In this document: positions 6,075 to 6,419 of the stretch, piece after piece | Numbering within the stretch: position 1 is the first letter of the stretch | Layout: each line of letters starts with the position of its first letter | Origin: Alphaproteobacteria bacterium | GTDB taxonomy: Bacteria > Pseudomonadota > Alphaproteobacteria > ATCC43930 > CGMCC-115725 | Direction of reading: 5' to 3' | Assembly: GCA_019237175.1 (NCBI GenBank) | Contig: JAFAHP010000445.1 | Location: forward strand, 1-6,419 | Length of the DNA stretch: 6,419 nt | The notes under the pieces: generated by a model | What the model saw: the letters and a program-made list of their open reading frames with translations, nothing else | What the model was told of the DNA's origin: nothing | Databases searched by the model: none | Program-made: the position numbers and the translations under genes

Positions 6075-6172
6075 GCTGCCGGCCACCCCAATCTCAATCA
6101 GGGAGCCAAATTTGTCGGCGCACCCTAAGATTGCTAATTGTCAATGTTTGTCATGGGAGTAAGAACAAGAAT

Positions 6173-6265
6173 TGGCGGAGGGGGGGGGATTCGAACCCCC
6201 GACAGGATTTGAAGTCCTGTAACGGTTTAGCAAACCGCCGCCTTCAGCCACTCGGCCACCCCTCC
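6173..6265 (-). tRNA. tRNA-Ser (anticodon GCT)
   Basis: Read on the minus strand from 6265, the gene opens with GGAGGGG, which pairs with CCCCTCC (6183-6177), followed by discriminator G and an encoded CCA (6175-6173). The T arm is five G-C pairs (6184-6188 with 6196-6200) around TTCGAAT. The anticodon loop TTGCTAA puts anticodon GCT at 6231-6229, reading AGC/AGU serine codons. A long variable arm with a CAGGA/TCCTG stem is diagnostic of class II tRNAs such as serine. The total of 93 bases including CCA is normal. The acceptor and T stems make a run of nine G on the plus strand (6180-6188). Confidence 0.97.
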
Positions 6266-6419
6266 ACCGATAAATGGGGTCAACACGGCTTGTGCGGAGC
6301 AAGCCCTTAACACGGCTGCATTGGCGAGCGCAAGTGCGGCACCCGGGAACAGAAGCCCGAAGTGCCACCGAATTGGTATCTGACCATCGGGAATATCGCC
6401 GCTTGGCGCCCCATCACCG
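6266..6419. other. Right-edge sequence with no supported gene
   Basis: This is the upstream flank of the tRNA. On the minus strand one frame stays open from the window edge through this stretch and into the tRNA before stopping at the anticodon loop. It shows no recognisable domain, and a coding end inside a tRNA is unlikely. No clear -35/-10 pair for the tRNA was found. Confidence 0.3.

Noticed and set aside
5229..6086. Long minus-strand open frame opposite the kinase
   Set aside because: It has no recognisable domain and lies over the conserved kinase H, N, G1, F and G2 boxes.
6180..6188. Run of nine G as a possible sequencing error or slippage site
   Set aside because: It is fully explained by the acceptor and T stems of the tRNA, which pair perfectly.
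6141..6368. Small open frames on both strands crossing the tRNA
   Set aside because: They overlap a well-formed tRNA-Ser and have no protein features.

Overview
The window looks like high-GC alphaproteobacterial chromosome, most like the Rhizobiales (Bradyrhizobium/Rhodopseudomonas type). This is inferred from the FixJ-type regulator, the FixL/NtrB-type sensor kinase, the HpnM-like MlaC protein, the GC-rich third codon positions and an ordinary CCA-encoding tRNA-Ser. No species can be named from the sequence alone. There is no transposase, CRISPR array, rRNA or clear defence system.

Region by region: (1) 103-1499, plus strand: cysE (serine O-acetyltransferase), overlapping by four bases a RimJ/RimL-like GNAT acetyltransferase. 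(2) 1500-1721: a gap between converging genes with only a weak hairpin. (3) 1722-3784, minus strand, in transcription order: a FixJ/NarL-type two-domain response regulator, a small stand-alone winged-helix DNA-binding protein, and an exported MlaC/HpnM-like lipid-binding protein. (4) 4071-6074, plus strand: a receiver-only response regulator followed by a membrane sensor histidine kinase (DUF4118-like membrane part, PAS, HisKA, HATPase). (5) 6173-6265, minus strand: tRNA-Ser(GCT).

Regions 3 and 4 read as one regulatory locus. The kinase and receiver-only protein diverge from the FixJ-like regulator, so they are probable partners. The most notable signal is a perfect 16-bp sequence, TAAACCAAAGTATAAT, present twice in inverted orientation at 3092-3107 and 3944-3959. 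Each copy ends in a consensus -10 hexamer pointing outward. One faces the winged-helix gene, the other the receiver/kinase genes, and each lies about 110 bp before the start codon. Each also contains a pseudo-palindrome resembling the STY/tod boxes bound by StyR and TodT, relatives of the FixJ-like protein encoded between the copies. The inference is a small regulon in which this regulator controls its own signalling partners and a winged-helix gene, possibly extending into the downstream envelope lipid-transport gene. The sequence supports the shared promoter strongly; the identity of the binding protein is a hypothesis.
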